Part shown: piece by piece, positions 1 through 7,997 of the stretch
Numbering within the stretch: position 1 is the stretch's first letter
Layout of the letters: the number at the start of each line of letters is the position of its first letter
IMG/VR virus record: IMGVR_UViG_3300043353_000018
Coordinates: 1 to 22,371 of that record
DNA length: 22,371 bases
Reading direction: 5' to 3' (one strand)
Source: a virus
Translations under genes and position numbers: made by a program
Notes under the pieces: model-generated
The model's input: only the letters and a program-made list of their open reading frames with translations
What the model was told of the DNA's origin: nothing
Database searches by the model: none

Positions 1-735
1 GACTTGCGCTTGCACGGCTTTATCGACCTGACGGCTTTGCAGGTAGTTGCCCGCGAGGTTCGCCGCCGTGCGCACCGCATCCGCTTTCGACCCGATGCCG
101 AGCAGGTTCTTCCACCAGGAACTCGTTCCGGCTGGCGCGGCCACACTGGGCGTGGCGCTCACGCCGACATCCGTGGCGACGGTGCCGACGCCGGGAGTCG
201 TCAATCCAGTGATGGTCGATGGTGCCAGAGCCGCCGCACCACCCGTGGCCGCCGCGGCCCCGCCTTCAGCCGCGAGCGATGCCGGAACCGCCGCGCTCGT
301 CGTGGCCGCACCGTAACCGCCAGCCAGCGGTCCATAGGTTGATGTGGCCGCAGGCGCACCCGCAGCCCCACCGAGCGCCCCCGCCGCACCGACACCACCC
401 ACAGCCCCGGCAAGGCCCAACTGCAGCCACGTCTCCCACTTGTTCCAGAGCCCGGAGTTCTTATCGAACCCCGCATTCCCGCCGCTCCACGACGGGTGGT
501 AATCCTTCAGGGCGCTCAGCGTCGTCGGCGGCAGTGTCGCCCCCGACACGATGTTGTAGCCCTCCTGCAGTTCCGGATGCTGCTTCAGGTAATCAGGATG
601 CGCGAGCGCATACCCCACCGGAGCGGGCACGGCCCCGCCGTTCGCCTGCACATAGGCCCGCAGTTGCTGCTGCCACTGCGCGAACGCGCTCTGGTCCGCG
701 GCTGAGAGTTGCGAGGGGTCGAAGGTCTTTGCCAT
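1..735 (-). CDS. Ala/Gly-rich virion-associated protein, C-terminus beyond window
   Basis: The frame is open for 245 codons from ATG at 735 to the window edge, with no stop, so the C-terminus is missing. It begins MAKTFDPSQLSAADQSAFAQ. Residues about 1-100 are mixed and Trp/Gln-rich, with repeated YxxxHPxY-like text (YALAHPDYLKQHPEL). Residues about 120-210 are an Ala/Gly/Thr low-complexity stretch that could be membrane-active or flexible. It then becomes ordered again (SSWWKNLLGIGSKADAVRTA) and heads into a helical segment (NYLQSRQVDKAVQAQV). Being last after the tail fibres in a P22-like order, it could be an internal or ejection protein, but I recognise no family. The start has only a weak ribosome site. 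I am confident that it is coding and unsure of the role. Confidence 0.75.
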   Translation of the reverse strand, partial: MAKTFDPSQLSAADQSAFAQWQQQLRAYVQANGGAVPAPVGYALAHPDYLKQHPELQEGYNIVSGATLPPTTLSALKDYHPSWSGGNAGFDKNSGLWNKWETWLQLGLAGAVGGVGAAGALGGAAGAPAATSTYGPLAGGYGAATTSAAVPASLAAEGGAAAATGGAAALAPSTITGLTTPGVGTVATDVGVSATPSVAAPAGTSSWWKNLLGIGSKADAVRTAANLAGNYLQSRQVDKAVQAQV

Positions 736-741
736 AAGCCG

Positions 742-801
742 TTACCAATGAAAGCGCGAGAGCACCATCCACACCGCAAACGTCCAGCGCAGGAGACGCA
801 T
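742..801 (-). CDS. Possible 19-aa hydrophobic peptide
   Basis: ATG overlaps the TGA of the preceding tiny ORF (TGATG) and encodes MRLLRWTFAVWMVLSRFHW, a basic N-terminus followed by one hydrophobic stretch. It fills most of the gap before the next gene. The coupling and hydrophobicity are suggestive, but at this length chance is a good explanation. I name no function. Confidence 0.2.
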   Translation of the reverse strand: MRLLRWTFAVWMVLSRFHW

Positions 802-920
802 CAGTTATCCAACCGTGCGATCAGGCCGGATTGGAACGTCGCGCCCCCATCGTCGCCGTAAAACGTCACCGTGCCGTCTCCGCTAAGGATTAATCCCACA
901 AAGACACCGTTAAACCACAT
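801..920 (-). CDS. 39-aa ORF repeating the fibre C-terminal strand
   Basis: ATG at 920 lies inside the end of the tail-fibre tip gene, in another frame, and the ORF stops with TGA at 801-803. The peptide starts MWFNGVFVGLILSGDG and its last 21 residues (TFYGDDGG...FQSGL...LDN) match the last 21 residues of the upstream fibre (TFFGDNGG...SQCGL...LWD) at about 10 positions, both ending in a stop. This looks like a diverged duplicate of the fibre tip end: either a remnant left when the tip domain was exchanged, or a small separately made partner. Translation as its own product is not shown; a GGTGG-like site lies upstream. If it is a remnant, only the last 24 codons were ever fibre sequence. Confidence 0.45.
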   Translation of the reverse strand: MWFNGVFVGLILSGDGTVTFYGDDGGATFQSGLIARLDN

Positions 921-2329
921 TGCGATCCATCACCACCGTTGTCGCCGAAGAAGGTGCTACGTGTTCCGCCAGCCCCACTTTCGTTCCAACTTATATAGTG
1001 ATAGCCCAACCCTGGAGCGCCCTCGTATACAGAAGAAATTGGAGTATTGATTCCAATGTTGTCAGCCGTGAAGGCTTGGGATCTAAGACCAGAAAATGTT
1101 GTAGTGCTGTCAACGCCCACACCGACTTTTGCTGTGCTTGTGTTATTGCCCCCAATTTGCACCACTGAAATTAGCGTGGCCCGAATCATGTTTACGCCGG
1201 AACCATCGACATATTCGACTTTGTTCCCACTTGCGCCATTCGCTTGCCGAACAGTATTCGTCCCATACGCCCAGTTGTCGGTCGTGTCGATGACTTTCAT
1301 TGGGCGCTGAACTTGGTTATAGGTATTCCAGACGAACCGCTTGCCGCCGACCTGTGTCGTGCCGGTGATGCCGCCGCTGTCTTCCGTCGTCGTCGTGCCG
1401 GTCGTGCGGATCGTGCCCACCCATCGATAGGTCGTCGTCCCGCTCTTGACGTAGACACCGTCCTGCAAGGCCAGCGAATCCGTGCGCGTGGTATCACTCG
1501 CCCATGCCGCCGAGAGCACCAGTTGCGGCGTCCCGGCGTTGTAGTCGCAGAACACGTCGTAGTTCTTGCCACTCGTCAGACCCGAGAGCGCCAGCGAGAT
1601 TTCCGAAAAGGTCAGCACCACCCAGACTGAGCCGGTATAGAGCGCGATCTGGTTCCCGTTGTAGGGCGTGAAGTAGAGCGTCGCTTGCGCCGTGCGGTCG
1701 GTGGTGCTGACCGGCACGCCCGTTTCTGTTGTCAGCCGCCCATTGACGATGCCGCCATGCACCCGCAACGGCGACACGTAATCCGTGCCTTCGGTCGCTG
1801 CGGAGAGGGTGCCCGTGGCCGCCTTGACGACCGTCGCCGTGAGACTGCTGACCGTGATGTCAGCGGAGCCGTTGCCCTGGATCGCCTTCCCACTGGTCAG
1901 CGTGCCGGTATTCGTGACCGTGCCCGTGCCCGACGTGGGTCCATTCGGACTGCCAAAGAGACATACCGCAGGATTCGCAGACGCTTCGAGCGCCACGGCG
2001 AAGTCACCTTCCTGCTGCGGCGAGCTATGCGGTGTGCCTTGTCCCGCCACCGTATGCGACTTGATGAATTGGCCCCGTGTCGCGGCGGTATTCAGCGTGA
2101 TCTGGGGACACCATCCGCCGACCGCCACCATCCCGAGCGCGTTGTTCGCGATGCCGTTCGGCTCGAGCACCACACCGACTTCGGCGGTGGAGATCCCGCT
2201 GGTCGTGGTCGTCGTGAAACTGCTATCCGTGGTCGTATCGACAATCACCACGGCGCCGTAAGCCACCGACCCGCCGGACTTGTTCGTCAGGAGGACTTGT
2301 GTCGTGCGATTCAGAGCCGTATTCGGCAT
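890..2329 (-). CDS. Tail fibre / receptor-binding tip protein
   Basis: 479 aa. Start MPNTALNRTTQVLL follows TAA of the previous fibre gene directly (TAAATG). Residues 1-130 are a Thr/Val-rich beta region. Residues about 130-190 carry fibre-like GTGTVTNTGTLTSGKAI spacers. From about residue 190 (RVHGGIVNGRLTTETGVPVS) there is a tip domain type that I have seen repeatedly in uncultured phages (TLYFTPYNGNQIALYTGSVW, then GLTSGKNYDVF, DGVYVKSG, KRFVWNTYNQVQRPM, GLGYHYISWNE). The likely role is host recognition at the end of the tail. The last ~420 nt are clearly AT-richer (27 of 60 G+C in 1021-1080 against 40 of 60 in 1501-1560), which points to exchange of the distal tip. The family is assigned by recall, without a search. 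Confidence 0.8.
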   Translation of the reverse strand: MPNTALNRTTQVLLTNKSGGSVAYGAVVIVDTTTDSSFTTTTTSGISTAEVGVVLEPNGIANNALGMVAVGGWCPQITLNTAATRGQFIKSHTVAGQGTPHSSPQQEGDFAVALEASANPAVCLFGSPNGPTSGTGTVTNTGTLTSGKAIQGNGSADITVSSLTATVVKAATGTLSAATEGTDYVSPLRVHGGIVNGRLTTETGVPVSTTDRTAQATLYFTPYNGNQIALYTGSVWVVLTFSEISLALSGLTSGKNYDVFCDYNAGTPQLVLSAAWASDTTRTDSLALQDGVYVKSGTTTYRWVGTIRTTGTTTTEDSGGITGTTQVGGKRFVWNTYNQVQRPMKVIDTTDNWAYGTNTVRQANGASGNKVEYVDGSGVNMIRATLISVVQIGGNNTSTAKVGVGVDSTTTFSGLRSQAFTADNIGINTPISSVYEGAPGLGYHYISWNESGAGGTRSTFFGDNGGDGSQCGLTVSLWD

Positions 2330-3175
2330 TTAGAGCGTCGCCTCCACGTATTGGAACGTCAGCACATGCCCTGCCGTGGGAGCGGTCGTAAACACCACGG
2401 AATCGCGTGTGCTTGCCAAGCTGAACAGCGTTGGGTCTACGATAAGCCCTGCATCGCTGATTGCCGTCACATATTCCGCAAGATCCGGCAAGAAAAACGT
2501 CGTCGTGGACCCATCTCCGAGCAACCGATCCACGCCGATGACCGTCCCGGCGCCCGTGCTCGACGCCGCAATCGTGACGCTGGCCGCACCGTTCGTGATG
2601 GTGATGCCGGTGCCTGCCGTCAATGTTCCGAGCGTGACTGAACCGTCCGAGCTTTTCCCGATTGGGACTTGTCCATCCGTCGCGGCCACCACTTTGATGT
2701 CGGCCCCGCCGTTGCCGACCACAAGTTCATTCGCCGTCAGGGCGCCGGCATGCGTGACGGTGCCCGTGGCGGCAATCGCCACATCCTGCGCGAAACTCAG
2801 ACGACCCTTGGCGTCAACGGTGAACTGCCCCACGTGCGTGCTGTCGCCATAGGTGCCAGGAGTCACGCCGGTCGTGGACAGCGTCGTCACGTTGCCATCG
2901 AACGGCGCCGTGATGTCGCCACTCAGCGCGGCTCGAGAGACGGAGGCTTGTCCTGCGACGGCGAGGTTCCAAACGTTGGAATTGCTGTTCGTGACGACAC
3001 GCGCGTTGGGGAGGTCACCATTCGCCACACCGACGAGGTATTCCGCGTTAGCCGGCGCGTTCCCGCCTCCACTCCCGCCCCCGAACAACTGGGCGAAATA
3101 CATCACCCACGGAACGGTCCAATTGCCCTCTTTGGTCAGCGGCGCGTTGTTAAGCGGTGGATAGTCTGTCGGCAT
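2330..3175 (-). CDS. Tail fibre protein with proximal anchoring segment
   Basis: 281 aa. ATG overlaps the previous stop (TGATG). The start MPTDYPPLNNAPLT, then WTVPWVMYFAQLFGG, is the short helical head seen on many phage tail-fibre or spike proteins, and is likely the attachment end. The rest is Gly/Ser/Thr/Val-rich fibre sequence (AEYLVGVANGDLPNARVVT, ALSGDITAPFDGNVTTLS, GDSTHVGQFTVDAKGRLSFA, TAGTGITITNGAASVTI), followed by a small C-terminal domain after residue 210 (VDRLLGDGSTTTFFLPDLAE...). It probably forms the shaft, with the 479-aa neighbour as tip. No catalytic residues are recognised. Confidence 0.8.
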   Translation of the reverse strand: MPTDYPPLNNAPLTKEGNWTVPWVMYFAQLFGGGSGGGNAPANAEYLVGVANGDLPNARVVTNSNSNVWNLAVAGQASVSRAALSGDITAPFDGNVTTLSTTGVTPGTYGDSTHVGQFTVDAKGRLSFAQDVAIAATGTVTHAGALTANELVVGNGGADIKVVAATDGQVPIGKSSDGSVTLGTLTAGTGITITNGAASVTIAASSTGAGTVIGVDRLLGDGSTTTFFLPDLAEYVTAISDAGLIVDPTLFSLASTRDSVVFTTAPTAGHVLTFQYVEATL

Positions 3176-4779
3176 CAGTTATCCCCACCCTCTGCGTCGA
3201 AGTAGGCGCCCACCAGATTCCAGAGGACAGGGTCTGTGCAGGAGACCTCGAAGACCCAGTCCCGTCCTTGCCCCCACTGCCACGCGTTGATGCGGTTGAA
3301 GAACTCGCCCACCCTGCCGGCCGTCAGGCGCCGTTCATTGCCCCACGTAAACCCGCCGTCCTTGCTGGCGCGAATCATCACCAGCGGATCGGGCGTATCG
3401 GCGGTTCCAACTCCTGGCTGCATGTCCACCGCGAAGAGGTTGATACGGACCCTGGTCTGGAGGCCGCCCTTCTCGTTCCAGACAATCGGCGCGCGACGGA
3501 GTCTCCTGCGGACCACTTCGCGGGTCCGGAAGACCGGTTCCGGCGGCGGCGGCGGCGGGACCACGGCCTCGCCAATCGCGAACCAGAGCACCTCGCAGGC
3601 GGTCCCACCGACGGAGTCCCACGTCATCGTAAACGTGCCCGCGTCGTCGTCCAGGTCCGTCAGACTCGCCACCGAGTTGAACGTGGTCGAGGCGCCATTC
3701 GGCGTGGCGAACCGGACCATCGAATCATCGGAGATATAGCGCGCGCCAAAGGCCGGCCCGACGTTCCCGTTCGTCTTCTCTCCCGCCCAGAACCCGCCCT
3801 GACTCGCAATGCTCGAGGCCCATCCCATCGAGAACTGCCCAATGGGAGATTGCGTCGAGGAACTCGCCGCATAGCCCGTGCTCAGCGTGAGCAGCCATTT
3901 AATCGCAAAGCCCACCGTGATGGTCTGACTACCTGTGGCCAGCGGTTGCGTGAACGATCCGGCGGCGGTCTGGATCAAGTCACCCGAGATCGCAATCGGC
4001 TGAGAGACCGCGGCGCTGGGATTCGCAATCGTGAAGGTCGTATCGGCCCATGCCGAGACCGTCGGGCGGCTGCTCTGGGTGCCCGCCCCGCCGTCCAGAT
4101 CGACCGTCCAGCCGTCTGTCCGCTGGGCGCTCCAGTTGTTGCCCTGACTCACCACATACAACGCATCGGTCCCGTAGACCCCGTCGCGCGTGGCAAAGCC
4201 CCATGGGATATTCTGCCCGCCCGTGCCGGTCGCAATCGATCCAGAGGAGCCTGGAACCGGCACGTTCAGCGCGAGTAAGCCCTGCGGCTTGGAGGGCGTC
4301 GTATACGTCCCGCTGGTGTAGTTCGTGAACGTAAAGTCGATGTCATCCCCACCGAACACCGTCACCAGCAGGGAATCGCCCGTGCGGTTGTTCGTGCTGT
4401 AGAGGATGTCGAACTCCCCCGACCGAATCGCAGAGATCTTGGCTGAGCGTTCGACGTGGACGGTGCCAAAGTTGTCCGTCCATTGGTCGATGATCGACGC
4501 ATCTCCACCGGATTCCGACGTGCCAGACGGCTTGAAGTTGAAGATGGAGTAGCAATCCGCGACAGTGCGGGCTGAGCGCACGCTACCAGTATCCACGCCG
4601 CGAAAGTCGGCATACCACGGGAACGCCACGTTGCCAGCGGTGAGGGTATTTATCGCCGCGTAGCCGCTCTGGAAGATGAACAGCTTCCCGATGAACGATC
4701 CCCCGCCATCGGCCACACCCGTCACGGTCTGGGTGCCGGTGCCGGAACGCGCCGCAAAGGACAGGACGCACGATCTCAT
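3175..4779 (-). CDS. Spike/fibre protein carrying a gp10-type C-terminal domain
   Basis: 534 aa from the ATG that overlaps the previous TGA (ATGA); a start 45 nt further upstream is possible, but its first residues are an Arg-rich antisense-like run. Residues about 1-200 and 265-410 look like two copies of a beta-sandwich module (GTGTQTVTG...GKLFIFQSGYAA and ATGSQTITVGFAIKWLLTLS..., the second ending DDAGTFTMTWDSVGG). A Pro run (VVPPPPPPEP) links to residues 416-534, a 119-aa domain 87/119 identical to the end of the upstream beta-helix protein. That domain (RRLRRAPIVW, DPLVMIRASKDGGFTWGNE, CTDPVLWNLVGAYFDAE) resembles the C-terminal part of P22 gp10-type proteins. It is likely a tail appendage docked by this domain; the function is inferred. 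Confidence 0.75.
   Translation of the reverse strand: MRSCVLSFAARSGTGTQTVTGVADGGGSFIGKLFIFQSGYAAINTLTAGNVAFPWYADFRGVDTGSVRSARTVADCYSIFNFKPSGTSESGGDASIIDQWTDNFGTVHVERSAKISAIRSGEFDILYSTNNRTGDSLLVTVFGGDDIDFTFTNYTSGTYTTPSKPQGLLALNVPVPGSSGSIATGTGGQNIPWGFATRDGVYGTDALYVVSQGNNWSAQRTDGWTVDLDGGAGTQSSRPTVSAWADTTFTIANPSAAVSQPIAISGDLIQTAAGSFTQPLATGSQTITVGFAIKWLLTLSTGYAASSSTQSPIGQFSMGWASSIASQGGFWAGEKTNGNVGPAFGARYISDDSMVRFATPNGASTTFNSVASLTDLDDDAGTFTMTWDSVGGTACEVLWFAIGEAVVPPPPPPEPVFRTREVVRRRLRRAPIVWNEKGGLQTRVRINLFAVDMQPGVGTADTPDPLVMIRASKDGGFTWGNERRLTAGRVGEFFNRINAWQWGQGRDWVFEVSCTDPVLWNLVGAYFDAEGGDN
3178..3534 (-). repeat. gp10-type C-terminal domain, copy B
   Basis: Coding direct repeat of 119 codons. It matches copy A at 4779-5135 in the upstream gene at 87 of 119 residues by my alignment, without gaps. 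Both copies end four or fewer codons from their stop. Confidence 0.85.
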
Positions 4780-6860
4780 GCGGTCCCGCCTTCGGCGTCG
4801 AGATACGCTCCCACCACGTTCCACAAGACCGGATCGGTGCAGCTAATCTCAAAGACCCACTGCCGTCCGCTACCCCACTGCCATGCATTCAGCCGCTGGA
4901 CATACCGCCCGACACGGCCTGCGGAAAGTTGCCGCTCGCTGCCCCACGTTCGACCACCGTCACGCGAGGCGCGCACCATCACCATCGGGTCAGGAGAGCC
5001 ACTGGTCCCAACTCCCGGCTGCACATCGACGGCAAACAGGTTGACCCGCACGCGGGTCTGGATGCCCTTGTCTTCCTTCCAGACAATGGGCGCTCTCCGG
5101 AGCCGTCTGCGGACCACATCGCGCAGGTGATAGACCGGCGACGGTGTCGGAGGCGCGGCGATTGTTGTGAAGCTCCAGAGCGGGCCAGATGTCGAGCCGC
5201 TGTCGTTGGTCGCCGTGATACGCCAGTAGTAGGTGCGCCCATTGATCAGCAGCGAGGGGAACGTATAGGTCGTCCCGGCCTGCCCCGTCGAAACGGTTGG
5301 CGGCGAGATCGTGAACCCGAACGCCACATCGTAGGTGTCGGTGTTCCCGCCTGTCACCCACGTCATATCCGTGTCGATGGCGACATCGATGGCCCCATCG
5401 GCAGGACTGGGCGTAGTCGGCGCTCCTGGCAGCGTGGTTGGCGGCGCAGACCCGAATCGCGCGCCGATGTCATCGCCGTCCGTCGCGGCGTTGTGATACG
5501 GCGAGGTCACCTGCAGTTCGTAGTCGTTCGCGGCGCTGTCCGTGAACTCCACGTCGGCCTCAGTGGCCGGGAAGAAGTTGTCAGCCGGATAGCTCGACTC
5601 AAATGCTCCCAGAATCAGGACGTTCTTGAGCATCGAATAGGGGATAGCAAAAGCCGTCAGCGCCGCGGTGCCGAGATTGCCCAACGTGTCGAATATCGCG
5701 AGCCCGTTGTCGTAAAAGATATTGTTCGTCAGCGTGAAGTTCGTGTTGGGCGCATCCACGAAGTAGATCGAGACGGTCCCGCTGTTAATCACCGTGTTGT
5801 GGTCGATGGTGATGGCGTTTCCGCTGTGAATCTGCGCGAAATGCCCCGCCCCGGTCCACGTCCCGCCGTTGATGTCATACGCCACGTTGTCGCGAATGAC
5901 GAGGTTATTCATCGTCACCGAACCAATACCCGACCGATCATCTTTCCCGAGTATGTTGAACAGCGAACCGGAATGCGTAATCGTGTTGTTCGTGCAGGTG
6001 ACGTTCTGGATGGTCGCCCAGTTGTTATCGCCTTCTTCGTTTCTGACCGTGAAGACGAGCGCATAGCCGCTCTGCCCTTCGCCGCCCCAGTTATAGGAGA
6101 AGTCGTTCGTGTCAATCAGGACGTTGACGCCGGTCTTGAGTTCCAGCAGGTTCTTGATGTTGTAGCCCGCCCCGCGCCATGCCTCCAGCTTCGTCACGGT
6201 GTTGTTCGTGAACGTGATGTCGGTCGGCAACAGGTCGGGAATCTGTATCGTGGCCCCGCCGACAAGGAAGTTCTCAGTCGTGGCTTCCAGGTAGCAGTTG
6301 TCAATCGTCCACGGTCCCGGACCGTTCCAGCCGGCAATCGCCTGCGCGTCCTGTCCCGTCTTCTTGATGTCGCTGATGTAGCAGTTCTTGATGGTCGTCG
6401 TCGCGGACTGCAGCGAAATGCCGCGCTTCTGGCCGTAGGTCGCATCCCCGTGGATGTAACAGCGGTCCACGACGAGATTAGACGGCACGGATGCGAGGGT
6501 GTTCTGGGCGCTCGAGCCATCCCCCAGCGTCAGGATGTCGTTGTCTCCCGTAGGCGTGGCGAGCAACTCAAGGCCGAGCAGCGTCCAGTTCTGGCACGCG
6601 GCCACCGTCGCGAACGCAGGGCCGCCACCGGACGCCGGTTGAATCTTGGCGAACGCAGCCGCCGTCGCTGGCGTGACACGCACGCCCGGAGACGGCAAAC
6701 TGCCGCCGGATTGAATGATGATGGCCGCCCCGCTGTGAATCGGCAGGTAGTAATTGCCAGTGAACGTCGCGGAGGCGTCGAGTTCCAGAATATCCCCGCC
6801 CGCCGCGGCGTTGATTGCGGCTTGCAGATCATCGCCAGCGTGGACGAGGATGGTCGCCAC
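4776..6860 (-). CDS. Right-handed beta-helix spike with Fn3-like and gp10-type C-terminal domains
   Basis: 694 aa. It starts with GTG directly after the TAA of the gp10-like gene. Residues about 1-460 are a parallel beta-helix: an HAGDDLQAAINAAAGGD opening and many short NN turns (FTNNTVT, CTNNTITHSG, LTNNIFYDNG), as in pectate-lyase-like and phage spike folds. Residues about 478-570 form an Fn3/Ig-like module (PSPADGAIDVAIDTDMTW, YYWRITATNDSG, LWSFTT). Residues 576-694 are the 119-aa gp10-type domain shared with the next gene. It is probably a tail spike that binds or cleaves surface glycan; I see no defined catalytic triad. The helix and Fn3 parts resemble proteins of environmental bacteria, suggesting capture from a host, though this is inference. 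Confidence 0.8.
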   Translation of the reverse strand: MATILVHAGDDLQAAINAAAGGDILELDASATFTGNYYLPIHSGAAIIIQSGGSLPSPGVRVTPATAAAFAKIQPASGGGPAFATVAACQNWTLLGLELLATPTGDNDILTLGDGSSAQNTLASVPSNLVVDRCYIHGDATYGQKRGISLQSATTTIKNCYISDIKKTGQDAQAIAGWNGPGPWTIDNCYLEATTENFLVGGATIQIPDLLPTDITFTNNTVTKLEAWRGAGYNIKNLLELKTGVNVLIDTNDFSYNWGGEGQSGYALVFTVRNEEGDNNWATIQNVTCTNNTITHSGSLFNILGKDDRSGIGSVTMNNLVIRDNVAYDINGGTWTGAGHFAQIHSGNAITIDHNTVINSGTVSIYFVDAPNTNFTLTNNIFYDNGLAIFDTLGNLGTAALTAFAIPYSMLKNVLILGAFESSYPADNFFPATEADVEFTDSAANDYELQVTSPYHNAATDGDDIGARFGSAPPTTLPGAPTTPSPADGAIDVAIDTDMTWVTGGNTDTYDVAFGFTISPPTVSTGQAGTTYTFPSLLINGRTYYWRITATNDSGSTSGPLWSFTTIAAPPTPSPVYHLRDVVRRRLRRAPIVWKEDKGIQTRVRVNLFAVDVQPGVGTSGSPDPMVMVRASRDGGRTWGSERQLSAGRVGRYVQRLNAWQWGSGRQWVFEISCTDPVLWNVVGAYLDAEGGTA
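4779..5135 (-). repeat. gp10-type C-terminal domain, copy A
   Basis: Coding direct repeat partner of 3178-3534, at the very end of the beta-helix gene (RRLRRAPIVWKEDKG through AYLDAEGGTA). Confidence 0.85.
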
Positions 6861-7991
6861 TTACCCCGCGCCCATCTGGACGAGCGTCGTCGTCGCGAGG
6901 TTGTAATCCTGCACGTAGACCGCTCCGCTTTCGCGGTCTCCCACCAGATGCTGGCCGAAACAGAACGTGTGGCAGCGGACCACGTCGGGAATCGTCACCA
7001 GTGCGACGGGATCCCAGAGGTCACGGGAGTGCCACTGCTGCGTGGCCGCGTCGTAGGTGTAGGTTGTGTCGAGGTCGGGCACCAAGAGGCTGTAGAAGGT
7101 ATGCCCATTCTCTTGGTATCCCCATCCGAGCGTGTCCGCGAGCCGGTTGGACTGGCTTAAGCGGTATTCAATCGCATGGGTGGAGATGCGCGTCGGGGCT
7201 GAACCCACACCCGTGCCGCGGTAGACGATCCCGTCGCCCTGATCATTGCCACCGAGCCAGAAGGCGGCGTTGTCGCCCACCCAGAAGGAGAACGGCGCCC
7301 GCGTCCCCACTTGCATGAGCGAACCAGGGATCGGCGCGAAGATGCTCGAGCCGCCGATGTCGGCCCATACGACGCCCGTCTTGGAGCCGAGGAGCCACAA
7401 CTGGCCGTAGACCGGGAACATACTCAGGATGAAGTCGGAACTCTGCGAGAGTTGCGCGACATCCAGACCGCTCCACGTCGTCCCGTCCTCCAGCGAACTC
7501 CAGAAGAAGGTGTTGCTCAGCGCCTCCAGCGCGAGGAAATAGCCATCAATAAAACAGCCCATTGAGCAGGGATTCGGGAAGTTCGGGTCTGTGATCGGCG
7601 TCAGCGTCCCGGCGATGAGGTCAAAGGTATAGCCCAACCCGCCAGACGTGATAAACAACTGGTGCCCAGCAGACCCGTTGCTGCAGATCGTGGCCGGCCG
7701 TCCATCGAGCGCCACCGCGCCGATCAGCGAGGTCGTATGATTGCTATGCACTTCGTAGAACCCGCGCGCACCCACCGCGAAGCAGCGCCCATCCTGCGAG
7801 AACAAGGCCCGCACGGGACCATCATTCAGGACGACGAACGGCTCGAGACCCGGCACTGGCGCTAACCACGCAGGTGCCTTGCCCGTTCCTGGAGCGGACA
7901 ACTCCAGAAACCAGTTCCGAGTCTCCTCGCTGTCCACGGAGGGACTCGCGAGCGCATTGGTTGGCCCAATGAAGCCGGGATAGAGACTCAC
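6861..7991 (-). CDS. P22 gp10-like packaged-DNA stabilisation protein, shortened
   Basis: 376 aa with a GTG start 7 nt after the previous stop. MSLYPGFIGPTNALASP, then ETRNWFLELS and APVPGLEPFVVLNDGPVRALF, is the typical opening of gp10/phage-stabilisation proteins: a beta-propeller-like body that plugs the tail hub below the gp4 ring and carries tailspikes. Later blocks fit too (FIDGYFLALEALSNTFFWSSLEDGTTW, LWLLGSKTGVVWADIG, QENGHTFYSLLVPDLDTTYTYDA, GAVYVQDYN). P22 gp10 is about 470 aa. Here the protein stops just where family members continue into a block with RRAPH..., SDDGG.TW and DPV motifs. A matching ~119-aa block is found instead at the ends of the next two genes; 376 + 119 would restore the usual length. 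Confidence 0.8.
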   Translation of the reverse strand: MSLYPGFIGPTNALASPSVDSEETRNWFLELSAPGTGKAPAWLAPVPGLEPFVVLNDGPVRALFSQDGRCFAVGARGFYEVHSNHTTSLIGAVALDGRPATICSNGSAGHQLFITSGGLGYTFDLIAGTLTPITDPNFPNPCSMGCFIDGYFLALEALSNTFFWSSLEDGTTWSGLDVAQLSQSSDFILSMFPVYGQLWLLGSKTGVVWADIGGSSIFAPIPGSLMQVGTRAPFSFWVGDNAAFWLGGNDQGDGIVYRGTGVGSAPTRISTHAIEYRLSQSNRLADTLGWGYQENGHTFYSLLVPDLDTTYTYDAATQQWHSRDLWDPVALVTIPDVVRCHTFCFGQHLVGDRESGAVYVQDYNLATTTLVQMGAG

Positions 7992-7997
7992 GCGCGG

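Noticed and set aside
890-1320. Diversity-generating retroelement variable repeat at the fibre end
   Set aside because: No reverse transcriptase, no template repeat and no A-biased substitutions; the terminal repeat is a short protein-level duplicate.
3157-4278. 373-codon plus-strand frame
   Set aside because: Antisense of the 534-aa spike gene, low-complexity Arg-rich product.
4929-7160. 743-codon open frame on the plus strand
   Set aside because: Arg/Pro/His-rich antisense text over the clear beta-helix and gp10-like genes; a side effect of high G+C codon use.
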